A DNA stretch of 64,000 bases from contig JAIEOS010000009.1 in assembly GCA_019750295.1 (NCBI GenBank), forward strand, positions 1 through 64,000, read 5' to 3'. The notes beneath the pieces were generated by a model. That model searched no databases and was not told the origin of the DNA. It saw nothing but the letters and a program-made list of their open reading frames with translations. Below are positions 1 through 8,305 of this stretch, one piece after another (within the stretch, counting starts at the first letter, position 1; each line of letters opens with the position of its first letter). The stretch comes from Bdellovibrionales bacterium (GTDB lineage Bacteria > Bdellovibrionota > Bdellovibrionia > Bdellovibrionales > JAGQZY01). The translations under genes were made by a program, and so were the position numbers.

Positions 1-272
1 ATGATCTGAGTTCGATTTGGTTTTTTCTGCGAGCGGCGAGGGATCACCGATCCTTTGCTGAGGCTCTCACTCAGGACAGTGCCGAGGCCGTTAAAAAAAT
101 ACGTCGGGGAGTGAACCGGGGGGATCCCAACAGTGGGCAACCCGCGCACGCGGAGGCCGAATCCATCACCGCATTTAATAACATTGGAAGCTGTATGAAT
201 GGTGGGGACTTGGTCAGTCATGTGGACTTTCTCGAGTCCGCGCTCGGTTTAGATTATGGGGTAAGTATATGA
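1..272 (+). CDS. 3' end of a possible GH19-like hydrolase (partial)
   Basis: An open frame enters from the left edge and stops with TGA at 270-272; about 89 residues are visible. The fragment has an aromatic stretch (IWFFLRAARDH), a conserved-looking KKIRRGVNRGDPN segment and ends ALGLDYGVSI. The order of an aromatic helix, then an R-x-x-N-x-G segment, then a final leucine-rich helix resembles the C-terminal part of family 19 chitinases and related phage-type lysozymes, but the catalytic part lies outside the window, so this is a weak call. The stop overlaps the ATG of the next gene in an ATGA arrangement, so the two are probably translationally coupled. Confidence 0.4.
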   Translation, partial: DLSSIWFFLRAARDHRSFAEALTQDSAEAVKKIRRGVNRGDPNSGQPAHAEAESITAFNNIGSCMNGGDLVSHVDFLESALGLDYGVSI

Positions 273-841
273 TGAAGATCCTCTGGAATTCCATGTCCGC
301 AGTTTTCGCGGCCCTAGCTTTTGTGGCCGTAACTTTGGCGGCGGTCGCTTCGACGGCGCTGCTTTATCCCAAGCATTATCTTCCAATCACCGATCAGGTG
401 CGCCGGAGCTGCTCAGAGTCCTCAGAGTGCTTTGTGTCTCAGAGCAAAAATGCGTCTCGCTATCGGATTCTTTTTAAAGAGGAAAAGGCCAAGGGCGCCG
501 TTTACATTCAAGAAGTTGTGATCAAGTCCGAGACTGGAGGCGGCGACGAGACTTATAAACTGCCTACAGAGAAGGCGATTTTTAAGAATGAGGCCGTTCC
601 GTTGTTTGTCGTTGACGTCAATAAAGACGGCTACAACGACTTGGCTCTTCATTCCGGGGACAGTGCCTCCCGCGGAATGGTTTACTACTACTGGATTTAT
701 AATCCGAAGAGTAAAAAATTTGTATTTTCCACCGAAATGGCGCCGGCCCTCCAGGGCTTCGACAACAAGAGAATTTCCGCGCTCACCGCGAAGGAAAACT
801 ACGTGATTAATAATGACTATCAGTTGGTCGAAAAGCGATAG
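269..841 (+). CDS. Membrane-anchored protein with a calcium-loop/FG-GAP-like segment
   Basis: A 190-residue protein. Residues about 8-33 form one hydrophobic segment (signal anchor or uncleaved signal peptide), so the rest should be periplasmic. Around residues 115-128 it carries DVNKDGYNDLALHSG, a D-x-N-x-D-G-x-x-D loop typical of EF-hand-like or FG-GAP/VCBS calcium-binding repeats, preceded and followed by beta-rich sequence (PLFVVDV, MVYYYWIYNP). This layout is seen in small secreted proteins of unknown function. It starts inside the stop of the upstream hydrolase-like gene (ATGA), so the pair may work together at the cell wall; that is inference. Two ATG codons are adjacent (269 and 272); either may be used. 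Confidence 0.8.
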   Translation: MMKILWNSMSAVFAALAFVAVTLAAVASTALLYPKHYLPITDQVRRSCSESSECFVSQSKNASRYRILFKEEKAKGAVYIQEVVIKSETGGGDETYKLPTEKAIFKNEAVPLFVVDVNKDGYNDLALHSGDSASRGMVYYYWIYNPKSKKFVFSTEMAPALQGFDNKRISALTAKENYVINNDYQLVEKR

Positions 842-930
842 AATCTGACTAATACCCCGCACTAGCGTTTGTGGCGGGGAGCGAAAAATGCCATATTGGG
901 AATCATTAAACTTTCATTAATGGAGGCCCA

Positions 931-3213
931 ATGTCCACACCTCAAAGTCCTATCGAGACAACTGCCGAGCTGGTTAAAAAAACCTATGCGACGACGCGCA
1001 AAAATATCGAAGTTGTCCGAAAGCGACTCAATCGCCCGATGACATTGGCCGAAAAAATCGTTTACGGGCATTTAGAAAATCCCGAAAAGCAAGAGCTAGA
1101 AAGAGGCCGTAGCTTTTTGATGTTGCGACCGGATCGCGTGGCGATGCAGGACGCGACGGCGCAAATGGCTCTATTGCAATTTATGTTGGCGGGAAAAGAC
1201 GAAGCCGCCGTTCCTTCGACGGTCCATTGCGATCACTTGATTCTCGCCCATCGCGGTGCGAGCGCTGATGTGAAGCAATCTCAACTGGAAAACAATGAAG
1301 TTTATAATTTCTTGGCGAGCTGCTCGAGCCGTTACAATATTGGATTTTGGAAACCGGATGCGGGAATTATTCACCAAGTGATTCTAGAAAATTACGCTTA
1401 TCCCGGTGGTTTAATGATTGGTACGGATTCTCACACGCCAAATGCCGGTGGGTTGGGAATGGTGGCCGTGGGCGTAGGGGGTTCCGATGCCTCCGACGTG
1501 ATGGCGGGTCTCGCTTGGGAAGTGAAGAACCCTCGTCTCATCGGGGTTCACCTGAAAGGGAAACTTTCCGGATGGACGTCTTCAAAAGATGTGATTTTAA
1601 AACTTTTAGGAATTCTCACCGTCAAAGGTGGAACGGATAAGATTGTCGAATACTTTGGAGAAGGCACACGCTCCATTAGCTGTACCGGAAAAGCGACGAT
1701 CACCAACATGGGAGCCGAGCTCGGTGCCACATGTTCTGTTTTCCCTTACGACGATCGCATGGAGACCTATCTCAACGTGACCAATCGCAAGGAATTGGCG
1801 GCTCTCGCGAATGCGAACAAAGATATTCTTGCGGCCGATGATGACGTGATTCAAAATCCGCAAAAGTACTTTGATCAAGTGATCGAAATTGATTTGGACA
1901 AATTAGAGCCCCACCTTGTCGGCCCTCACACTCCGGATCTCGCTCATAGCATCAGCGAGATGAAGGAGCAGGCGAAGAAGAACAATTGGCCAACGACACT
2001 TTCGGCAGCCCTCATCGGCTCGTGCACAAATTCTTCCTATGAAGACATCGGCCGAGCCGCCTTTGTAGCACGGCAAGCGATTGAGGCCGGAATTAAAATG
2101 CCACAGTCTTTCTTTGTCTCTCCCGGGTCAAAACAAATTAAAAATACCATCGAGCGCGATGGTCAGATGGAGACTTTAAACGAAGCCGGAGCCACTTTAC
2201 TTTCGAATTCGTGTGGCCCTTGTATCGGTCAGTGGAAACGGGACGATATCAAAAAGAACGAAGTGAATACCATCGTCACTAGTTTTAACCGCAATTTTAG
2301 AGGCCGTAACGATTCTAATCAAGAGACGCTTTCCTTTATCGGAAGTCCAGAGATGGTGATGGCGTTGGGTCTTGCCGGTCGTTTGGATTTTAACCCCGAC
2401 ACCGATACCATTCAGGCCAACGGAAAAGAAATTAAGTTGAAAGCTCCAGAAGCTCCTGAATATCCCAGCAAGGGATTTGTTGCGGATCCTGAAGGGTATC
2501 AAAAGCCTCAAGGCAAAGACGCCAAAGTGCAAGTGGCCGACGGATCTCAGCGGCTTCAGCTGCTCGAGCCTTTTGCCAAGTGGGATGGGAAAGATATCGA
2601 GAATCTGCTGGTCCTCGCGAAGGCCAAAGGTAAGTGCACGACGGATCACATCAGTCCTGCCGGCCCTTGGTTACGTTTCCGTGGGCACTTGGATAACATC
2701 TCGGACAATATGCTTTTGACCGCCACCAACGCTTTTACGGGCGAGTCGGGCAAAGGAAAAAATATTCTCACCGGTGAAACTCAAGAGTTCGCAAAACTCG
2801 GCCGCTCTTACAAGCAGGCGGGACGCGGATGGGTTATCGTGGGAGACGACAACTACGGTGAGGGCTCCAGTCGTGAGCACGCCGCGATGTCTCCACGACA
2901 TCTTGGTGCTCGTGCCGTGATCGTGAAAAGCTTTGCCCGCATTCACGAGACCAATCTTAAAAAGCAAGGTGTGCTCGCCCTGACGTTTGCTCAGCCCGCA
3001 GATTACGATAAAATTCAAGAGGAGGACGTTCTCGCTATTCGTGGTGTGAGTACCATCACCCCTGGAGTCTCCCTCACTTTGGAGTTGAAGCACAAAGACG
3101 GGACAAAAGAGAATATCGAGCTGAAGCACTCTTACAACGAAGAGCAGATCAAGTGGTTCAAGGCGGGCTCGGCTCTCAATTTGCTTCGTGAGCAGGCAAA
3201 GTCGAAGGCCTAG
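931..3213 (+). CDS. acn: Aconitate hydratase, mitochondrial type
   Basis: Converts citrate to isocitrate through cis-aconitate in the TCA cycle. The 760 residues match the mitochondrial-type aconitase subfamily (about 750-780 residues) rather than bacterial AcnA (about 890) or AcnB. The three [4Fe-4S] ligands are visible: Cys365 in GSCTNSS, then Cys428 and Cys431 in [11 protein letters not shown], with the same 63 and 3 residue spacing as in pig-heart aconitase. The substrate-binding motifs [11 protein letters not shown] and [10 protein letters not shown] (swivelling domain 4) are intact. The start at 931 follows GGAGG at a good distance. It has a short intergenic region on both sides and appears to be a single-gene unit. 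This type of aconitase is known in eukaryotic mitochondria, Bacteroidetes and Bdellovibrio-like bacteria. Confidence 0.97.
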   Translation: MSTPQSPIETTAELVKKTYATTRKNIEVVRKRLNRPMTLAEKIVYGHLENPEKQELERGRSFLMLRPDRVAMQDATAQMALLQFMLAGKDEAAVPSTVHCDHLILAHRGASADVKQSQLENNEVYNFLASCSSRYNIGFWKPDAGIIHQVILENYAYPGGLMIGTDSHTPNAGGLGMVAVGVGGSDASDVMAGLAWEVKNPRLIGVHLKGKLSGWTSSKDVILKLLGILTVKGGTDKIVEYFGEGTRSISCTGKATITNMGAELGATCSVFPYDDRMETYLNVTNRKELAALANANKDILAADDDVIQNPQKYFDQVIEIDLDKLEPHLVGPHTPDLAHSISEMKEQAKKNNWPTTLSAALIGSCTNSSYEDIGRAAFVARQAIEAGIKMPQSFFVSPGSKQIKNTIERDGQMETLNEAGATLLSNSCGPCIGQWKRDDIKKNEVNTIVTSFNRNFRGRNDSNQETLSFIGSPEMVMALGLAGRLDFNPDTDTIQANGKEIKLKAPEAPEYPSKGFVADPEGYQKPQGKDAKVQVADGSQRLQLLEPFAKWDGKDIENLLVLAKAKGKCTTDHISPAGPWLRFRGHLDNISDNMLLTATNAFTGESGKGKNILTGETQEFAKLGRSYKQAGRGWVIVGDDNYGEGSSREHAAMSPRHLGARAVIVKSFARIHETNLKKQGVLALTFAQPADYDKIQEEDVLAIRGVSTITPGVSLTLELKHKDGTKENIELKHSYNEEQIKWFKAGSALNLLREQAKSKA

Positions 3214-3262
3214 TTTTCGCTCGCATCTCATCATAGATTTTTTAACACAATAGAGGAGTGAC

Positions 3263-3286
3263 AGTATCGTCGGAAACGACGATACT
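3263..3286 (+). promoter_or_regulatory. Perfect 10-bp hairpin with GAAA tetraloop in the leader of the DUF3015 gene
   Basis: AGTATCGTCG (3263-3272) and its exact complement (3277-3286) enclose a GAAA tetraloop. The hairpin stands 38 bases before the ATG of the DUF3015 gene and is not followed by a T run, so it is not an ordinary terminator for aconitase. It may stabilise the leader of the downstream mRNA. Confidence 0.5.
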
Positions 3287-3324
3287 TGAGCTTAGGGTTC
3301 AAACTTCGTTCAAGGAGGAAATTA

Positions 3325-3816
3325 ATGAAGTTATTTCTACTCGTTTTCGGTATTATTTTAGGATCTCACGCGCAGGCCGCCGACGGAAGCTCTGGCTGTG
3401 GGCCAGGTTGGTTTCTTTTTAAAGAAAACTCACTGGTGTCTTCGGCTCTCCGTGCCACCACCAACTCATTTTTGTTCCCCGTAACGACGATCGGTATGAC
3501 GGTAGGAACTTCGAATTGCACTCAGCATAAATTGGTCCTTAAAGAGCAAGAGAGTCTCCACTTTGTGGCGATGAACCATTACGAACTTAAAAATGCGATC
3601 GTAAAAGGTCACGGCGAATATCTTTCTGCATTTGCTTCGACGATGGGTTGCCCGATGACGGCTCAAGGAAAATTAAACCAGAGTTTGCGTTCGAGCTATC
3701 AGAACATCTATCCTTCCAACGGAGCCAAGCCGGAAGGAATTCTTCTCGAAGTGTATAAAACGATTCTTTCTGATCCTGAGTTAACTCAGCAGTGCTCTCT
3801 TTCTCAAACCGCTTAA
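3325..3816 (+). CDS. Secreted DUF3015 family protein
   Basis: A 163-residue protein. The start is placed at 3325 because AAGGAGG lies just before it and it opens directly with a signal peptide (MKLFLLVFGIILGSHAQA); an upstream in-frame start at 3286 would add a charged tail ahead of the signal. The mature part has the DUF3015 pattern: GCGPGWFLFKENS at the start, a conserved TTNSFLFPVTTIGMTVGTSNC segment, then NHYELKNAIVKGHGEYLSAFA and a final cysteine. Function is unknown; the family is secreted to the periplasm. Its last 25 bases overlap the following DUF4105 gene, which suggests coupled translation. Confidence 0.9.
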   Translation: MKLFLLVFGIILGSHAQAADGSSGCGPGWFLFKENSLVSSALRATTNSFLFPVTTIGMTVGTSNCTQHKLVLKEQESLHFVAMNHYELKNAIVKGHGEYLSAFASTMGCPMTAQGKLNQSLRSSYQNIYPSNGAKPEGILLEVYKTILSDPELTQQCSLSQTA

Positions 3817-5642
3817 TTATTCTAAGCTTCAGCGCTCTCGTTGGCGTCTTGTCGACCCCAGCGAGAGCCTCGGATCTTCAAAATCTGAGTCGAGATCCAC
3901 AATGGTTAGCGGTTTATCAGTACGTGCCATACGGGAATGGTTATAAAAGTGAAGTTGAGTCGGATCGCTTCTTTTTTTCGCCCGACGGAAGCGTCAACCC
4001 TCATCGAGAGATGCAAGCCGCCATTATTGCGTATCAAGATTCCACGAAAACTTATGGCACATTAAAACTTCCTGCGGCTTGCACGTATCCGGTGCGCTTA
4101 CAAATTCTCGAGAGCCTTCTTCAAAAAAAATTTCCTAAAGTCCCTTGTCCTGATCTCGATCAATGGATCTCCCGAGTCAATGCCGATCAGGTGAGTCTCA
4201 TGTATGTCGGAGCGTATTCCGGCAATGCAGCCTCAATCCTTGGTCATACATTTTTAAGATTTTCAAATTCCCTGCGTGAGAAATCCGGCCGGGAGGGAAT
4301 TGATCTTCTTACCTATGCCGTGGGCTTTACGGCGCACGCCGGACCCGAAGATGGTCGCCTGACCTACATGCTTAAAGGACTGACCGGGGGCTATCCTGGC
4401 TTTTATGATATCGAGCCCTATTATATGAAGGTCGGAATCTATAACAATTCGGAGAGCCGAGACTTGTGGGAGGTGCGACTCAACTACTCCCGTGAGGAAA
4501 CGGAGCTCTTGTTAAAGCTGGTTTGGGAATATACTTTTAATTCGCAAATCCGTTATTATTTTATCGGAAAGAATTGTTCCTTTCGTTTACTGAAACTCCT
4601 CGATATCGTTCGTCCTCACGGCGCACTGAGCGCGTCCTTTCAAGGAATTGTTCTTCCGGCGGAAACTGTTCGCGAATTGGAATATAAAAAGCAAACGCAG
4701 GAGAGGCTCGAATTTCGCTCCTCCATTCTCCGACGATTGCGTTTAAAGCGTAAGTTGCTCTCCGGGAAACAAAGAGAAGAGTTCGATCGCTCCACAAACT
4801 CGTTAGAAGTGACAAGACGTATTTCTGATCCCACACTGGCCGATGCGCTCCTAGATTACTGGCTTTACGAAACCTATTCGGTTCAGACCCATTTGCCTCC
4901 GGAGAAGCAAGTGATCGTTGATGCGCTTCATGCCCGGGCGGCGACGCTTCCGGGGCGGACCCGATTTGAAAAAACCAACAGTGAAATTCGCCAGGACGAA
5001 AATCTCGCGCCCCCTTTTCGAGGTCATAAATCTCATTGGATGGAGATCGAGGCGGGAAGTTCCGACGAAAATGCGCTGATCGGTATCAGTGCGCGAGCGG
5101 GAGTTCATCCGTACTGGTCGAATGATCGAGGTTACAACGAAATTTCGGCGGTGGAATATCTGGGCTTTGATTATCAAAAAAGAATGACGGAGTCCGATCG
5201 TTGGAACTTTCAATTCATCAAAGTTCAAAACTTTGAAGATTTTTTTGATTATGAAAATAAAGCGTCGTGGTCATTTGATGTTCGGATCACCAATCAGTGC
5301 TTGATCTGCGCGACGGATCGGCCCCAGTTTCAACTGTCGGGATCCTATGGGCTCAGTCATCGCTATTCTCGCTTTGCTCTTTCTTTACTCCCCGATGTGA
5401 AGGCCGTGGCCTGGGAGAGTGAGCAGGGTGTTAGAGGTGTGCTTGCGCCGGGTTTAAAGGCTTACTTTAAATGGGATTTAAATCGATGGATCATTTACGC
5501 CGAGTGGACCCATCACTGGTGGGAAAAACGAACCGCTGATGAATTCGACATTCGATTCGGATATACACCCCAGAAAGATTTAAGCTTCTACCTGAAGCAT
5601 CAGAAAGACACGGTCATGGGAAGTGTGGTGAGGTACTTCTAG
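3792..5642 (+). CDS. DUF4105 (Lnb N-terminal-like) outer-membrane-associated protein
   Basis: A 616-residue secreted protein. The start is a GTG at 3792, inside the end of the DUF3015 gene, and gives a signal peptide (RLIILSFSALVGVLSTPARA). The N-terminal half is the DUF4105 domain with its GHTFLRF motif near residue 150 and the GKNCSFRLLKLLD motif near residue 258, a conserved Asn-Cys that is expected to be functional. The C-terminal half (from about residue 420) alternates hydrophobic and polar residues and ends in ...GSVVRYF, typical of a beta-barrel with a terminal aromatic. So this is probably a periplasmic domain joined to an outer-membrane barrel. Substrate unknown; DUF4105 is related to the N-terminal domain of lacto-N-biosidase, but no enzymatic role should be assumed. 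Confidence 0.87.
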   Translation: MLSFSNRLIILSFSALVGVLSTPARASDLQNLSRDPQWLAVYQYVPYGNGYKSEVESDRFFFSPDGSVNPHREMQAAIIAYQDSTKTYGTLKLPAACTYPVRLQILESLLQKKFPKVPCPDLDQWISRVNADQVSLMYVGAYSGNAASILGHTFLRFSNSLREKSGREGIDLLTYAVGFTAHAGPEDGRLTYMLKGLTGGYPGFYDIEPYYMKVGIYNNSESRDLWEVRLNYSREETELLLKLVWEYTFNSQIRYYFIGKNCSFRLLKLLDIVRPHGALSASFQGIVLPAETVRELEYKKQTQERLEFRSSILRRLRLKRKLLSGKQREEFDRSTNSLEVTRRISDPTLADALLDYWLYETYSVQTHLPPEKQVIVDALHARAATLPGRTRFEKTNSEIRQDENLAPPFRGHKSHWMEIEAGSSDENALIGISARAGVHPYWSNDRGYNEISAVEYLGFDYQKRMTESDRWNFQFIKVQNFEDFFDYENKASWSFDVRITNQCLICATDRPQFQLSGSYGLSHRYSRFALSLLPDVKAVAWESEQGVRGVLAPGLKAYFKWDLNRWIIYAEWTHHWWEKRTADEFDIRFGYTPQKDLSFYLKHQKDTVMGSVVRYF

Positions 5643-5643
5643 T

Positions 5644-6483
5644 TTATTTATTGAGTGTTTTTAGTTTCTGTTGCACGACTGCAAGATTGTGCTGAGCCGC
5701 TTTGGAGTCGGGATGTTTTTGGATCGCGAGACTGAGCGACTGTTCGGCTTTTTTAAGATCTCCAGCCGCATAATAGATATTGCCCAGCCCGATGAGGGCG
5801 CCGAGACTGTCGGGCCAGCGTTTAAGAATCGTGGTGTAAGCGATCTTCGCTTCTGCGATATTTCCAAGGCTTTCGAGCTGTGCCGCCGACGACACATGCT
5901 CGAATTCGTCGGCGCTTTCGGAGATTTGATGGGGCGGGAAGATGACAAGGCCCCAGTAATCAGCCAATCGCCAAGCTTCGTCAAACATATTGAGATCTTC
6001 TTTGTAGTTCGCATCTGATCCCGAGTGAATATAAACGCGTCGATTTTTTAAATCATAGCCCACAACGACCGCATAGTGCCACTGAGGGTACCAGCTCAGG
6101 CCGACGTTCTGAAACACGATCACAGGATGGTCGGAGTTGATTTCGCGAAACAAACTCTCGTAGCCGCGAATCTTTACGGCCATAAGACCCCGACGTCGAG
6201 CTGCGGCGATCATGTTGGATTTGAGAGCGCCTTCGTTTTCTTCCGAGTAAACCTGACCGAGCAGTTCTCCGACGGAAATGGGTTTTCCGTAATAATGAAA
6301 AACCATAGCTAACGTCGCGGGTCCGCACTGAGCGGCTTCTTGCTCGACAAAAGGCACATCGACAATCACTTTCGATGTTTTTCCGTCCGGAGGATTTTTG
6401 AGAATCTGGGCTACGTTTTTGCTGGTGGTTGAACAACCACCAACCATAAGTGCGATGAGGATAATAAAAACTTTAGATCTCAC
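5644..6483 (-). CDS. Lipoprotein with C39-like peptidase domain and TPR repeats (PA2778 family)
   Basis: A 279-residue lipoprotein: signal and lipobox end at Cys17 (LMVGGC). Residues about 40-175 form a papain-like C39 peptidase domain with Cys53 in AAQCGPATLAM, His136 in WHYAVVVGY and an Asp near 157 in HSGSDANY. Residues about 195-275 are tetratricopeptide repeats (AKIAYTTILKRWPDSLGALIGLGNIYYAAGDL). This order matches the PA2778 family of cysteine peptidases. C39 peptidases usually cut after a double glycine in ABC transporters; here there is no transporter, so the substrate is unknown. The partner PA2779-like gene lies 7 bp upstream on the same strand. Confidence 0.88.
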   Translation of the reverse strand: MRSKVFIILIALMVGGCSTTSKNVAQILKNPPDGKTSKVIVDVPFVEQEAAQCGPATLAMVFHYYGKPISVGELLGQVYSEENEGALKSNMIAAARRRGLMAVKIRGYESLFREINSDHPVIVFQNVGLSWYPQWHYAVVVGYDLKNRRVYIHSGSDANYKEDLNMFDEAWRLADYWGLVIFPPHQISESADEFEHVSSAAQLESLGNIAEAKIAYTTILKRWPDSLGALIGLGNIYYAAGDLKKAEQSLSLAIQKHPDSKAAQHNLAVVQQKLKTLNK

Positions 6484-6490
6484 GATACCC

Positions 6491-6877
6491 TTAAATACGT
6501 TTTACCAAGAAAATAATCAATACCACGAGCAATACGACTATTAAAATACCGCCGACATCGCCACCATACTGGGCCTGGTCGATTTCAGAAGACAACTGTC
6601 GCAGCTCACTCTCACTTAAGCTTGCCACACGTTGGGAGGCTTCGTCGACAGAAACTCCACTGGCGGCCAGCTGATGGCGAACCTCGTCTTTTTGAAGAAA
6701 TTGTGTCACTTTTTGAGCCATTTGCTCGCGCGTCTGTTCCGTGACCCATTCGGTGGTACTTATCATTGGCGAGGACACCTCGATCGCTCGGTCAGCCGCC
6801 ACTAACTGAGGCACGCGTGTGAGCATCACGATGAGGACCATAAGTACTGTTGTTTTAAGTCGTTGAAGGATGTGCAT
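6491..6877 (-). CDS. PA2779 family (DUF6627) membrane protein
   Basis: A 128-residue protein with an N-terminal signal segment (MHILQRLKTTVLMVLIVML), a helical middle with the SPMISTTEWVTEQTREQM and VDEASQRVASLSESEL segments, and a single very hydrophobic C-terminal membrane helix ending in FLVKRI. This is the layout of the PA2779 family, whose genes stand next to PA2778-type C39 peptidases, as here. The likely idea is that the peptidase acts on or with this tail-anchored protein, but that is inference. It is the first gene of a two-gene operon. Confidence 0.87.
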   Translation of the reverse strand: MHILQRLKTTVLMVLIVMLTRVPQLVAADRAIEVSSPMISTTEWVTEQTREQMAQKVTQFLQKDEVRHQLAASGVSVDEASQRVASLSESELRQLSSEIDQAQYGGDVGGILIVVLLVVLIIFLVKRI

Positions 6878-7057
6878 GTTTATTCTCCCTGTGTTTTAGC
6901 TTTTATAGCTACTCGAGAGATCTGCAAAGTTCATGCAGAGGTTTAAGCGATGATAGAGGATTCAAAGGACAGAGAGGTGTGGAGAATTGCCTCAATGAGG
7001 AAAAGCGGGGCGCCGCCACTTGAAGCCCGTCACCGAGCACCATAGCTGACTTTAGAG

Positions 7058-7101
7058 ATCCTTCGCTTCGCTCAGGATGACGACCAGGCAGGGTGACGAC
7101 C
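7058..7101. repeat. Small REP-like palindromic and direct repeat
   Basis: ATCCT (7058-7062) and AGGAT (7074-7078) frame a TTCGCTTCGCTC core, followed by a direct repeat TGACGACC at 7078-7085 and 7094-7101. The 230-bp space between 6878 and 7108 otherwise shows no gene. Similar GCTTCGCTCAGGA cores are dispersed in many bacterial genomes, so this may be one copy of an interspersed repeat. Confidence 0.35.
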
Positions 7102-7108
7102 GGGGGGG

Positions 7109-8305
7109 TTAAGCTTTGAAGTTGAAGAATTCAAAATCGGTTTGGCGATTGCCGTTGCCGGTCTCAAAAAGCGTGATGTGCGGATTTGTAAAGTCTCGGT
7201 GATAAAGCGAGTTGATGGAGATGTTGGGCATGATCAATTGATCCGCGAGCTCTTGGGATTTTTCGTCGGTGGACGAGAAAACGCAGGCGCTGTCAGCGTA
7301 GTAGGTGGTATTGGCAAACTTGATGGCTTCCGCCGAATTTTTAAATCGTGTGAGGGTGAGAACCGGTCCGATCGTTTCTTTTTGCTGCCAGGGAGAGCAG
7401 TTGTTGAAATCCAAGTGGAAGGCGGTCTCTAATCCAGGGCTCGAAAGTTGAGACCACTGAGGACTTTCTTTTTTGAGCGTTTGAAACTGTTCGGCGTAAT
7501 TGGCGCTGAATTCACCCGTAGTGAAAGACGGATTTTCCGCAATCACTTCCGGGAGCAGGCTTTGGACGAGCTCTCGAAATGTCGCATAATTTTTCTCTTG
7601 GACAAACCAGCGGTTCCAGCGCATCTCCGCACGATAGGTGTAGTTCAATGATTCTTTTAAAAGATCTTTGAGGTCGGTCGTTGGAGCATCATAAAGAAAG
7701 ATCAGAGGATTTCGACTTCCAAAATTTGTTTTATAAAGTTTGTTCTCTTCGCGTAAGTATTTTTTAAGCCTCGAAGTTTCCGTCAGTGGGCCTTCGACAT
7801 GGACGGCGCGCACCGAGGGGTGAGTGTAGATCACCTCTAAGAGATCCTCATCTTTGACCGCAAGGACTTTGAGAGAGTCTTCGGCAAAGCCGGCTTGGTA
7901 GGCCAAATCTCGCAAAGCCTCATAGGCCTGGTGATCTCCATAATGGTGGAGGAGGACCGTATTGCCTATAGCGAGCGCCGAGAGCACGGTTTCGCAAAAT
8001 CGTAAGAGCGGCGAGGAGAAGCTTCCAAAAACAACCACAGGGCCGACGGGTAAAGTCTTATCCTCGCTCAAAACTTTTTTGAGAATCGAGATCGCGTATT
8101 CCGCCTCGTCCCACTCTAAATCAAAATTTTCGGAGCCTAAGGATTGATCATAGTGAAGACTCAATGGATCGTGATGGTCCGTTAAGAGGCGCTCGAAGTT
8201 TTCGAGAGTGGCGATTCTTTGAGCTGCGGGGATCTTTTTGGATTCGGGAGAAAACTTTCCGATCTTTTGTAGACTTGCGATCACCGCTGAGAAATCGAGC
8301 TCCAT
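7109..8305 (-). CDS. Degenerate aldehyde-dehydrogenase-like protein
   Basis: A 398-residue ALDH-fold protein, shorter than the usual 450-500. The cofactor-domain landmarks are recognisable (VGPVVVFGSFSSPL, ALAIGNTVLLHHYGD, VRAVHVEGPL). The catalytic motifs are not: the usual ELGGKxP becomes NFGSRNP (194-200), losing the general-base Glu, and the position of the nucleophile in the GQxC motif reads YRAE, so that aligning on the following R-x-x-V gives Glu near 227 instead of Cys. It should not be an active dehydrogenase as written. It overlaps the end of the PhoD-like gene by one base (TAATG), so both are one operon. It could be a binding or scaffolding protein. Confidence 0.75.
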   Translation of the reverse strand: MELDFSAVIASLQKIGKFSPESKKIPAAQRIATLENFERLLTDHHDPLSLHYDQSLGSENFDLEWDEAEYAISILKKVLSEDKTLPVGPVVVFGSFSSPLLRFCETVLSALAIGNTVLLHHYGDHQAYEALRDLAYQAGFAEDSLKVLAVKDEDLLEVIYTHPSVRAVHVEGPLTETSRLKKYLREENKLYKTNFGSRNPLIFLYDAPTTDLKDLLKESLNYTYRAEMRWNRWFVQEKNYATFRELVQSLLPEVIAENPSFTTGEFSANYAEQFQTLKKESPQWSQLSSPGLETAFHLDFNNCSPWQQKETIGPVLTLTRFKNSAEAIKFANTTYYADSACVFSSTDEKSQELADQLIMPNISINSLYHRDFTNPHITLFETGNGNRQTDFEFFNFKA

